Shown here in pieces: positions 1-10,105 of a stretch of 64,000 bases of DNA. The stretch is taken from positions 16,788,564-16,852,563 of the forward strand of contig JALGQZ010000009.1 in the NCBI GenBank assembly GCA_023105745.1. The letters run 5' to 3'. The position numbers were made by a program, and so were the translations under genes. The notes under the pieces are model-generated. The model saw nothing but the letters and a program-made list of their open reading frames with translations. It did not search any database and had not been told where the DNA came from. This DNA is from Austropuccinia psidii (taxonomy: Eukaryota; Basidiomycota; Pucciniomycetes; Pucciniales; Sphaerophragmiaceae). The stretch's first letter is position 1. Each line of letters starts with the position of its first letter.

Positions 1-1361
1 ATTGGTGTGGATTGCCTTGGCAATTCATTTTTCAGTGATATATTATGAATACTTGAGTGAATGTCCTCTTGTAATTCAAGTCTTGCATTATCACTTTTTT
101 CCAATTGTTCTTGGAAAATAGCTGAATTGTTACCAGTTGAATTTTCAAAGTTTTGAACTTGTAATTTCAATTCTCTTAACTGTCAAATTATAAAAGAAAT
201 TGAATTGTCATCTGGTTGATTGAGCAAAGTAACGTTAGACTCAATTCTTGCACAAATTTGCGTCAAAGACACAATATTGTCTTTATTGACATTTTCAAGG
301 CCAATAATGGTCTTTTGTTGTTCTTTCACTTGTAATATCTCATTACCCAACTTTTGTTGGATATACTCAAATGTTTTAAACTTTGTCATAATTTCTTTAT
401 TACAAGATTCAAATTGAGTTACAATTTTAACAAGATCTATTTCTTTGGGAAAGATTGGCTCAATCTTTCCTCATCCTTGTTTTTTAATTCCATCAGAGTT
501 CTTGCAATGTTGAACACATTGTCCATGGCTGTTTTTTCTTTCTTTGGGATTCTGTAATTCTGCGGGTAAGGCGTGTTCCATTTGGGCTTTGCCTTTTGCT
601 TGCCCTTCTGGTTGGTCTTTGGGACTTGCTTGGCACTTGTTGAGGCAGATTTTTGCTGGTGGATTCTTGGGGAGCTTCCACTTGGCTGTTTTCCTCGCCT
701 TGGGCCAACTTCTTCTTCTGATCCTCTGATAACATGATTTGGTTTTTCAACCAAGCTTTTATCTTTTGCACTTGTCCTTTGCAAGACATTGGTGTCCAAC
801 CCTTGAGAAGTTCTTCTTTCTTTTCTGGCCCCATGAACTTCTTCACTTGAAGATAAGAGTTCATGGTGCCTATCCAAAGACTTGGGAGAAATTCCCACTA
901 TTTCTGTTTGGCGGCCATAAACCAGCTCTTGTACTGACACTGGTAAATCTCCACTGCTGCCTGTTGGAAATGATTCAGGTCTAACAGCAATAGCAGTTAT
1001 GTCAGCTTCTGGACTTTCAATGAGAGGTTCAAAGGTGCTGGCTAACCTTTGGGAACTTGTGGAAGCTCTGGCATCCTCCATTTGTGCCTCTCCTCTGGGC
1101 TGACATTCTTGTCTTTTTGATTTATGCCTGGAATGTCCTGGTCCAGATCCATTTGATTGGATGGAGTAATTACTTCTACTTCTAGTAGGAGTCATTGCAC
1201 GTCAATTTGAAGAAAAAATAGACTAAGAATGAATTGAATTCACCTTCTGGACCTTTAAAGGGTTCTTTGGTTATCAAACCCCTTGGTGCTGGGCTGGTTT
1301 GAATTTCAATACTAGACTCTGAGGCTTCAGAGTCTGAAGAGCTGTTACTAATTGATTACAC
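1..1361 (-). pseudogene. Family A element, left copy: ORF1 exons and start of Gag (decayed)
   Basis: On the minus strand this stretch aligns throughout with 60949-62317 of the right-hand family A copy. It holds ORF1 exon 1 (about 1361-1244, acidic and serine-rich), intron 1, the 132-nt exon 2 (from about 1178), intron 2, exon 3 ending with F-P-K-K-stop near 437, and then the coiled-coil start of the Gag frame (389-183). Damage: the exon 1 start region reads TG-TAA where the right copy has TG-TTA, and a short deletion around 630-650 shifts the ORF1 frame. Exon 2 is open here, whereas the right copy has a TGA in it. The element continues beyond the left edge of the window. Confidence 0.8.
443..452 (-). 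promoter_or_regulatory. TTTCCCAAAG slippery stretch before ORF1 stop (left family A)
   Basis: On the minus strand TTTCCCAAAG precedes the ORF1 stop. In the ORF1 frame it contains two overlapping X-XXY-YYZ heptamers, T-TTC-CCA and C-CCA-AAG. The downstream Gag frame lies at -1. The same ten bases occur at 18193-18202 and 61866-61875. Confidence 0.5.
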
Positions 1362-1657
1362 TAGAAAAAAAGGAAAATATAAGCTATTTTATCAAACAAT
1401 AAAAATAACTTATAAATTCAACTTATTGAATAAAGCTGTTTTAATGTAATTTATGGCAAATTACGTCAAAAAAAAGAAAAATGTCTAAGATGAAAGAAAA
1501 AAATATTTTTAGTAAAGATATCTAATTTTTTCAATTTTTTATTTTATTTTTTATTTTCTTCAAAGAAATAATAATTATGCAATGAACAAGTTTATTAATC
1601 AAAATTGTATTATTATTCACTTTATACTAGAATAACTCAAAGAATAAATTTCAAGTC
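1362..1657 (-). other. Family A leader (left copy), between micro-exon and ORF1 exon 1
   Basis: AT-rich non-coding leader, colinear on the minus strand with 60655-60948. It corresponds to the leader intron of the right copy: acceptor TCTAG next to ORF1 exon 1 and donor TCTA|GTATA at about 1629-1636. The family 1 element inserted next to it, at the acceptor edge of the micro-exon. Confidence 0.7.
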
Positions 1658-3558
1658 TGTGAGCCTTGAGGTATATTTTACATACCCAAATAGGCCACAA
1701 TTATCTTAAAAAGAAATTTTGAATTATACATAACTCATAAATCATGCATATATTCAAAATTCATCATTTTTGATTTCAGAAAAGATTAATAACTTTTTAT
1801 TGAGTAAGTAAATACATGGATTTAATTCCAGATTTGGATTCTACACAAAAATTCATCCAGGGTAGCTCCATAGAGTGAATAAGCTCAAATTAACTCCTTG
1901 AGGTGGTAATATGGAAAATACTTCAACACCACATCATTAATACCACATAAAAGATCTGTGAAATTTTTTGTTTTTCTTGATTTTACGCCAAAAACTGGGA
2001 AAGTGAGAAATCCCATGTTACATATACACTAAGAATAGTGTTATACATGTTTTGAGCACTTAATATTATGGTATTCTTACATGCACCTTTGGTACACCCA
2101 TAGTGGATATCTCACTTGAACCTTAAATTTCTATTTTTATGTGAAAAATAAGCAAGGGGGACAAAAGACATCAAAGAGAGCCAGGGTACCCAACTTCTGA
2201 GGCCCCAGAGGCGTGGATAGCTCCAAAGCTTGGTTCCATGGCTGATCTTGACCCAATTGGTAAACTAAACCTTTTTGGGAACTTGGTTACCAAGTTACAA
2301 CTACTGTAAAACACCAGAAAATAGCAAATAACCTGCTATTTTGACGTGCCAAGGAGGTAAAAAGCTACTTACACTCCTGTAACCATGTCAATTACTAATG
2401 ACTTTCCATGGATAAACCCCAAAAGAGTAATTAAAACCCTTTTTGGACTAGTATCCATTGATTTACCTCATAACAACCAGGCAAACACTGATATTTGCAA
2501 TTCTATGTAGAAATGAGGTAAAAACTTCAAAAATTCATTAAAAATACAAATCTTAATGAATATTTCTGAATATTTCAGGACCAATTGAGAACTGTATTTT
2601 CTATAGTACAACCAAAAAGAATTACAGTTTTACTTACAGTCCATTTTTGGTTATTCTACATGAAACACTGAATCTTCAAAAATTCACAGTAAATACAACC
2701 TGTGATGAAAGTGTCAATAACATTGATAACTTTGGAAAATCAATGATTACTTTGTGATAAAAGAAGATTTACAAATTTTACTCCTTTTATTCTTAACCAT
2801 ATTGGGGTTGGTAGTCACGTAAAAGCATCAATTAAGCAATTATGACAATTTTACGTGACAACAGATGATGTAAGTACTAATCAAAAAGGGTTTAATGCTT
2901 TCTCACTCACTGGCTTTTCAGTTTGCTCCATGGCACGCCTCTGTGAGCTGTTGTTGACTTAAAAGAGGCCTTCTCTTGCTGTTTTTTCCGCATCATCATC
3001 TTATTATCATTTTATATCATTGTTACCAAAAAGTAAGTATTAGTTAAAACTATTCTTAAGTGTTTTAAATCTTTCAGAATCAATCAGAAAGATGTGAAAT
3101 CATAGAATCCAACTATATATTGTTGTAATCTTGCTATAAGTCATTGTGATCTCCCAAATCCACAATTCTATGTCAAATTTCTCTTCTTTTATCTATCAAT
3201 AAGCTCTTTGGAGTATTAGTGAGTCATTTATCTTTAATTCTTAAAGTTTTTCTCTAGTAATAGTTTTCTTCAAGGATTATCTTTATAATTATTCTTGAAA
3301 AAGATAATTATATATTAAAATAATTTTATTATTTTAATAAAAGAAGTTTTATTGTTAAAATCCTCTTGTAATTGATTCTTGTAGACAATTACTTGCTCAC
3401 TGTTAAAATCACTAGTTGTGCTTAACACGTGAAAGAAGTAATTATTTAATTATTTAATTGTGGCTATAATAATATTTTATTATTATATTTCATAAGAACA
3501 GACATAGTACTGTTGATTAATAATAATATTATCATCAGTTTCATAGTCACATCTTACA
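1658..3558 (+). repeat. 5' LTR of family 1 (1901 bp)
   Basis: Starts TGTGAGCCTTGAGG and ends ACATCTTACA. It aligns along its whole length with 10106-12028, with scattered substitutions and small indels. The 3' copy has an extra stretch around 11059-11098. Visible divergence means the insertion is not recent. A TATA-like CTTAAAAGAGG (about 2957) and a strong splice donor (3033) lie inside it. Confidence 0.92.
2955..3040 (+). promoter_or_regulatory. Predicted family 1 promoter and LTR splice donor
   Basis: CTTAAAAGAGG at about 2957-2967 is TATA-like. GTAAGT at 3033-3038 is a consensus 5' splice site (repeated at 11502). Families A and 2 have the same order at equivalent LTR positions: CATAAAAAG then CAG|GTAAAG, and TATAAATAG then AAG|GTAATT. 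The conserved order is seen; its use is inferred. Confidence 0.5.
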
Positions 3559-3560
3559 TT

Positions 3561-3680
3561 TGGGGCCCTGGCAATGATTGTAACCAGAGTTTTGGGTATA
3601 ATCATATTCTAGACTTCATTTTTGTGTTCTAAAAAACCCCCATACCTACCACATCTTACATTTGGGGGCCTGGCCGTGTT
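3561..3680 (+). other. Duplicated primer-binding site of family 1 (tRNA-Pro-like)
   Basis: Two bases after the LTR end, 3561-3578 reads TGGGGCCCTGGCAATGAT. About 100 bases on, a second ACATCTTACA LTR tail is followed by TGGGGGCCTGGCCGTGTT (3663-3680). The second copy fits the primer site of families 2 and A better. The sequence between the two (ATCATATTCTAGAC and neighbours) resembles the family A leader just after its primer site (60418-60460). The arrangement suggests a template-switch product. Confidence 0.6.
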
Positions 3681-4051
3681 TTTTTTGAACCTTGTACCCT
3701 TAATTAATATATTTTTAAGTTCTAAAATATATTAATTTAATATTTTTTTTCTTCAATTTAAAGAAAAGATTATTTTTAATTTTGAAATTGTCTTAAAATC
3801 TTATTTTATTGAGGAATTTGGTTTAATTTTGTACTGTTTTTACACGTGGCTTTTTCACATCCAAAAACGTATAAAATTATTCTTTGAGTTACTCTGACTT
3901 AATTTTTTATTCAAATTCTTAAATTTTAATACTTTCTTTTTTTGAAAAGAATATTTTTTTAATATCAAAAAATAATAAAACTTATAAAAAATCTTTTAAA
4001 ATATCTTAAATCATAAAAAATAATTTGTTTTATCATATTTTCTCTTTAAAG
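3681..4051 (+). other. Family 1 leader with decayed micro-exon
   Basis: AT-rich, no gene. The conserved block CACGTGGCTTTTTCACATC (3843-3861) followed by TTCTTTGAGTTACTCT (3880-3895) marks the place of the micro-exon seen in families A and 2. Here the AG acceptor is missing after CACATC, and the GT donor is replaced by CTCTGACTT. The downstream acceptor CTCTTTAAAG at 4042-4051 is kept. Confidence 0.5.
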
Positions 4052-5037
4052 TGTCTTTAATCAAATACTGTGCAGCTGGAAACAGACTCAGTAAGAGATA
4101 CATCACTAGTCCTGAATCTTCAGAAGCAGAATCTGAAGAAAGTATTGAGGTGCAAATTGCTAAAAGAGGCACCTTATTCAACTCAGAAAAGAATAAATTA
4201 CCACCAAAAGGTGTGTTTTTATCTTTAAATTTACTCTTTATCCTTAAATTGACGTAAAAATGGTGCATACCAGAAATGGAAGCAACTATTCAGTCCAACC
4301 AGATGGATGTGGACAAGGAAGAGGCAAGACCGAATCCAGAAGTGCCAAATCTTCCACAAGAAAGACACATCTGGAGGATGCCAGAGTTGCCCCCCATTCC
4401 CCAAGGTCTGTACCAACAGATTTTGACGTGAATTCTGAGCCTGAACTAATTCATGATATTATTTCCAGGGCCAAACCATTTTCAAGTGGCAGCAATAGAA
4501 ATATATCAATGCCAGTACAAGAACTGGTTCAGAGCAGCCAAAGAGGAGGAGTGGGAAATCTTCCCAAGCCTTTGGCAGGGGGCCATGAACTCCTACTTAC
4601 ACATCAAGAGCTTTCTGGGTCAGGGGAAGACCATAGAACTCTTAGGAGGTTGGAGCCCCCTGTCTTGCAAAGACAAGGTCAAAAAGATAAAGAATTGGTT
4701 GAAGAACCAAAGTCTTTTATCCATAGACCAGAAGAAAGAGTTGGAAATGACTCCAGCTTTGGAGACAGAGGCTCCAGTGGCGTCCACCAGCTCCAAACCA
4801 GCTCCAGAAGTGTCCAAGGACAAGCCCAAGGGACCTCAGAAGAAGCAGAAAGGTCCCAAGAACCATCAAGGCAAAGGAAAAGGCAAAGCCAATTGGCACA
4901 GACCTTACCCACAAGGGTACAGGATCCCCAAATTGGAGCCTTCAGCCGTGGACACTGTCTTCAATATGGCCAGGACTCTGATGGAATTCACAGCCAAAGA
5001 GCAGGAAAGGATGAACAGAAACTTTCCACGGAAATAA
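4052..5037 (+). CDS. Family 1 ORF1: spliced accessory protein of unknown function
   Basis: Proposed exons are 4052-4210, 4274-4405 and 4469-5037. Introns 4211-4273 and 4406-4468 are both 63 nt, GT-AG and phase 1. With an A from an upstream exon completing A|TG, the spliced frame is 861 nt (286 aa). The protein has an acidic, serine-rich start, a conserved S-N-Q-M-D segment in exon 2, a W-rich globular core in exon 3 (IYQCQYKNWF, MNSYL, GW.PLSCK), a Lys/Pro/Gln-rich stretch, then YRIPK, VFNMARTLME and FPRK-stop. Families A and 2 share the exon 2 length, all intron phases and these motifs. Function unknown. It could be a Gag N-terminal domain or a separate accessory protein. The overlapping frame encodes the Gag-Pol extension. 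Confidence 0.65.
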
Positions 5038-6364
5038 TTGGTGTACAGACTAGTATTAATGTAGAAATTGGTAAACTTGATGGCAAGTTAACTAAAATTG
5101 CATCAGATATAGTTGAATTAAAGAAAAATGACAAGAAATACATTGAATTGCACCAAGTGACAAATGCCAAACTTGACTCAATTACCAATTCTTGCATAAG
5201 AATTGAAAACATGTGCCAAGTTCAGCATGAGGAGATGGAAGATCTTTCCATTTTTAAAATGAATGATCAACTTAAGACTCTGCAAGACCATGTCTTGAAG
5301 ATAGTTGAGAATACCAATCAATTTGCTATATACTTAGCAAAAAGTGACAGTGAAAGGCAGAAGTTGAAGAATGAAATAATTGCAAGTGTGGAACAAATTC
5401 ATAAGAATCATGAACCACATATGCCAAGACATTCTACACCTTTAACTGAAGAAAAACCTTCTGTTAAAGAAAGTATCACCCCATTCTTGGGAGAAAATGC
5501 CTACTCTGCAAGAGATATTCCCAAAATAGAAGAATGGCCAACATTCTCTGGTGAAGGAGAATACAACCATATTGAATTCATCAGGACTATTGATATGTTG
5601 CAAGAAGACTTTAATATACCTAATGAAATCATAGTGGGAAAATTACATTGTCTGTTTACCAGAACTGCAAAGAAATAGTATTACAAAATGAGGATTGATC
5701 ATGGTAAACATGATTGGTCTTGGTGGAAATCTGAAGTGATCACCAAATGGGCCAACAATTCTTGGAGGTTTAAGATAGAAAATGCCTTTGAGAGTGCCAT
5801 TTTCAACTCAAAGAAAGATAAACCACTTACTTGGTTCTTCAAACAAAAAGACAGATTATCTGCTTTACAACCAGATATGTCTGACACTATGATTAATATG
5901 AAAATATTAAGAAAGTGTGGAGGAGAATTAGAACATGCTATCAAAAGCAGATGTGTAGAACCCTGTTCAACAGAAGACTACATTAATGCTATGGAAGATA
6001 TCATTGCCAGAACAAGAATTGGTAAAACTTGGTCTCAAATCCCAGCAGAATCCAAGATGACCTCCAAGATTCCCAGAGAGGACAAAAGACCAGAAAAACC
6101 TGTCTTAAAGTGTCATAAATGTGGAAGCACTTCACATTTAGCCAACACTTGCACCAAAAAGGCAAAAATCAATGAAGTTCAAGTCATTGAAGAAGTTCAA
6201 TGTACTGAAGAGAAGGAAGAATCTGATCAAGATTCTGCAATCTCTGAAGATACACCAGTGGAGGACTATCCCATTGAAAACATCACAGCTTTCTTTGAAG
6301 TCACTGAAGTTCCCACCCACTTGCCACAATATAGTGAAGATTGCTACAACCTTATTAATGTTCA
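4260..6364 (+). pseudogene. gag: Family 1 Gag (coiled coil, capsid, zinc knuckle)
   Basis: The frame opens at ATG 4260, inside ORF1 intron 1, and overlaps ORF1 up to 5037. The overlap part is low-complexity. From about 5040 comes a coiled-coil-rich stretch, then a capsid-like domain (EWPTFSGEGEYNH near 5530 to about 6030), and a CCHC knuckle at 6111-6152 (C-x2-C-x4-H-x4-C). TAG at 5676-5678 interrupts the frame where family 2 has Trp. Gag packages element RNA into cytoplasmic particles. Translation would need unspliced RNA or a shift from the ORF1 frame. The capsid fold is inferred from position and conservation among the three families. Confidence 0.75.
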
Positions 6365-6865
6365 GGATGCCAGAATGTGTAAAACCAAACCTGCTAAAGG
6401 AAAAGGTTATACTGCTGGAGAATCTTGTATCACATCAATTCTGATGAATAATGTTGAAGCCAAAGTCAATTTGGATACAGGAGCATTTTGCACTTGTGTA
6501 GGCAAAGATTATCTCCAAGCTATACTTCCTGAATGGAAAACCATCTATTACCAATAGAAGGTATACAATTTAGTAGTGCCAGTACCAATATGTACCCTTT
6601 GGGTATACTAGACACTACTCTTGTATTTCCCCATCCTACAGGAAGTATAAGAATGAAAGCTGAGGTTGTAGTAATGGACAACTGCACATCTCAACATATC
6701 ATTCTTGGAAATGATTACCTAAGTATTTATGGTATTGACATTAATAACCATTAAGACAGATATTTCACAATTGGGGATAACAAAAGACGGAAATTTGCCT
6801 TCTCCAATATTCCAAAGCAAATATCAGTAGTATCTTCTGAGAAAGATACTTATAAAGAAGAATTT
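6365..6865 (+). pseudogene. Family 1 aspartic protease region
   Basis: Active-site motif D-T-G-A (NLDTGAFCTC) at about 6474-6485, followed by the typical second half of a retropepsin (ILGNDYLSIYGID near 6705-6740). A one-base shift occurs near 6535. A TAA at 6752-6754 stands where family 2 reads Lys. The enzyme would cleave the Gag-Pol polyprotein. Confidence 0.8.
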
Positions 6866-8400
6866 GTGTCCACACAGCTTGTTGAAGCACAAATTAATGC
6901 ATCATTGTCACCACAAATGAAGCATGAACTTATTGATGTGTTATACATGTACAATACTGCATTTGCCTCTGATAATGAACCATTAGGTGCTATAAGAGGA
7001 CATGAAGTTGATATTACTCTTGGTATGGACAGACCATATCCCCCAGTACTTAGAAGACCAGCTTATCCAGCCAGTCCCAGAGCTAGAGAAGCCTTGGAGA
7101 AACATATCCAAGAGTTAATTCAACTTGGTGTACTAAGTAAAGTAGGCCATAATGAGGAGGTTGAAGTGACAACACCTGTTATCATTGCTTGGCATAATGA
7201 TAAGTCAAGAATGGTTGGAGATTTTAGAGCTTTGAATACCTACACAGTTCCAGATAGGTATCCAATCCCTAGAATCCAAGAAACCTTGACTCAATTATCT
7301 AAAGCCAAGTATATAACATCAATGGATGCATTAAAAGGTTTCCATCAGAATGTTTTGACGCCTAAAGCTAAGAAATTACTTAGAATTATCACTCACTGTG
7401 GTATTTTTGAGTATCTTAGAATGCCATTTGGCATTAAAAATGCTCCATCTCATTATCAAAGAATGATGAATACCATCTTCCCCACAGAATTGTCTGAAGG
7501 ATGGCTTATCATTTATATTGATGATATTATCATATGTTCTGACTCATGGTCTTTGCACCTTGAAAGACTTGCAAAAGTACTCCACAAATTTGCAGAAGTG
7601 AATATGAAAATTAACTTAAGAAATGCAACTTTGGTTTTGAAGAACTTAAAGCATTAGGACATGTTGTTTCTGGTTTGAGCTTGGGTATTGACAAAAATAA
7701 AGTGGCAGCAGTGCTACTTAAGCCAATACCCCAGAATAAGAAGGAAATGATGTCTTTTCTTGGATTTGCTAGTTACTATAGGCAACACTTAAAAAACTTT
7801 GCAATTCTAGCCAAATCACTCTATAGAATCTGTGATCAACAGACTGTATTTGAGATGACACAGGAGAGAATTAAAGCTTATGAGGAAATAAAGAAAGGCT
7901 TACAGAAGAACCTTTACTCCTCATGCCTGACTGGGATATTCCTTTTAAGTGGTAAATTGATGCATGTGGAGATGGATTAGGGGCAGCCCTACATCAAGTC
8001 CAAATTATTAATGACAAACCTACAGAAGGACCAGTTTGTTATATCTCAAGACAAATCAAACCAACAGAAGCCACATATGGTGCAAGCCAAATGGAGTGCT
8101 TATGTTTGGTATGGGCACTTGAGAAATTACACTATTACCTTGATGGCAGTGTTTTTGAAGTGATAACTGACTGTAATGCAGTAAGATCACTTCTTAACAT
8201 GAAAACTCCCAACAGAAATATGTTGAGATGGCAAATAGCTATACAAGAATATAGAGGAAACATGACTATAGTTCATAAAGCAGGAAACATTCACAAGAAT
8301 GCTGATGGACTTAGTAGATGGGCTTTAGCCAACACTCCTGATAACCCAGCTTATGTACCTTTGGAAGCTGAACCACAGATTCCAATTGAAGGAATTGACA
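6866..8400 (+). pseudogene. pol: Family 1 reverse transcriptase and RNase H
   Basis: RT motifs appear in order: MVGDFRALNTYTVPDRYPIP, then [14 protein letters not shown], and the catalytic Y-I-D-D at 7514-7525. RNase H follows ([13 protein letters not shown] near 8157, [12 protein letters not shown] near 8300). Breaks: one-base shifts near 7615 and 7905, and a stop in the RNase H start near 7953, where family 2 has Tyr. The primer-grip to connection order is that of Ty3-type elements. Together the enzymes would copy the RNA genome to DNA. Confidence 0.88.
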
Positions 8401-9917
8401 TAACTGATATTGGGACTGAATTCTTTGAGGAGGTCAGAGAATCTTATAAGCAAGACAAGAATTGCCATATCTTGAATTCTTTATTAGATAAAGACTGGAA
8501 GGACACATATTTAGTTAATGCACTTGATGAAGTTTGGAAAAATTCCTATTCTGAAGGAAGATTTCACTTGATTGATGGGATCATTTACCACAGAACAAAA
8601 CATTCTTGTGTTATGACATTGTGCAGTAGATTACTTATCAATACCATTCTTCATGAATGTCATGATAGTATCTACTCTGGACACCTGTCAGAATACAGAA
8701 CACTTGAAAAAGTGAAGAACTGTGCATGATGGCCATCTTGGAGCAAAGAAACCATTGAATATTGCCATACCTGTGACAGATGCCAAAAAGCAAACAGGAG
8801 TACAGGCAAGAAATTTGGACTTATGATCCATATTCAAGAACCAAAATCCCCATGGGAAGTTGTTCACATGGATTGGGTCACAGCACTTCCTCCAAGTGGT
8901 GACAGAAGTTATAATGCTTGTTTAGTCATAGTAGACAGATATAACAAAACTCCCATATTGTTACCATGTCATAAAGATGACACTGCTATGGATACAGTTC
9001 TTCTTTTATGGAGTAGAGTTATTTCTCATACAGGATTATTTAAGAATATCATAAGTGACAGAGATCCTAAATTCACATCTGCACTTTGGACCAATCTTCA
9101 TAGATTGTTTGGGACTAAGTTATCATTCTCTACAGCCTATCACCCTCAGACAGATGGGCTAGCAGAGAGGATGATTCAAACTTTAGAGGACATGATCAGG
9201 AGATTTTGTGCTTATGGATTAGAATTCGAAGACTCAGATGGCTTTACCCATGACTGGTGCACTCTGATACCTGCATTAGAATTGGCATATAAGACATCAG
9301 TCCATTCTTCCACAGGACAAACTCCTGCTATGTTAGAGAAAGGATGGAATCCAAGACTCCAAACAGACACACTGAGAAAAGACTTGATTGACATTCATCC
9401 TACAGCTTCCAGCTTCAAAATAATGCTTGATAAAGTAAGACTTCATGCAAAACAAAGTATGGATGATGCTTTTAATTATGCAAAACAGAAGTGGGACAAG
9501 AGTCATAAAGTACCAGACTTCAAAGTAGGGGACTTAGTTTTAGTTTCAACCTTGAATTTTAATAATATCAGAGGCCCAAAGAAACTTAAAGATTCTTATG
9601 TAGGACCTTTTGTTATTGTTGCTTTACATGGAACCAATGCAGTTCAAGTGGAATTGAGTGGTGAATTGGAAAATAAACACCCCACCTTTCCAGTCAGCTT
9701 GATAAAGCCTTATCAACAAGCTGAAAAAGAATTGTTTACTTTAAAAAACCCAACTCCTTTAACTGTACCACCTGTGGAACAGAATGAAGACAAAAAGATA
9801 AAGAAAGTCATTAAAGAAAGGAGACTTAGGGGTAAAAATCAAAGAGAATATCTTGTCAGATATAGAAATCCAGTACATGAAGATGAATGGATGGCAGAAT
9901 CAGAAATACCTGACTAA
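8401..9917 (+). pseudogene. pol: Family 1 integrase with chromodomain-like C-terminus
   Basis: The zinc-binding H-H-C-C domain (HECHD..GHLS, then CHTCDRCQ near 8765) precedes the DDE core: DWVTALPP near 8873, SDRDPKF near 9055 and TDGLAERM near 9150. The C-terminal 40 residues (REYLVRY...DEWM.E near 9845-9900) look like a short chromodomain, placing the element among the chromoviruses. TGA at 8727-8729 replaces a Trp conserved in family 2 (W-W-P). From 8730 to the natural end at 9917 the frame is open. Confidence 0.87.
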
Positions 9918-10091
9918 GATAAACTCTTAAGAAGATTTAGAAATGAAAGAAGGCCACAAGCCTGAATATGTCTATAAATGTGCTTTAAATTACTTGATCT
10001 GAGTGATGTGAAGAGGTTGGACAGTGGACATTAACCCCCTTTGGGGCCTTATTCTTTTATCACTTATAAAATTGTAGTACAATTTTATTTT

Positions 10092-10105
10092 TTGGTGGGA
10101 GGGAA
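10092..10105 (+). other. Polypurine tract of family 1
   Basis: TTGGTGGGAGGGAA lies directly against the 3' LTR start (TGTGAGCC). Family 2 has TTGGTGGTAGGGAA at the same place, so the plus-strand primer is conserved. Confidence 0.75.

Noticed and set aside
4260..5037. Reading the long low-complexity frame as the sole Gag N-terminus
   Set aside because: Between families it is less conserved than the spliced ORF1 frame and has a TAA in family 2. I keep it only as a possible alternative product.
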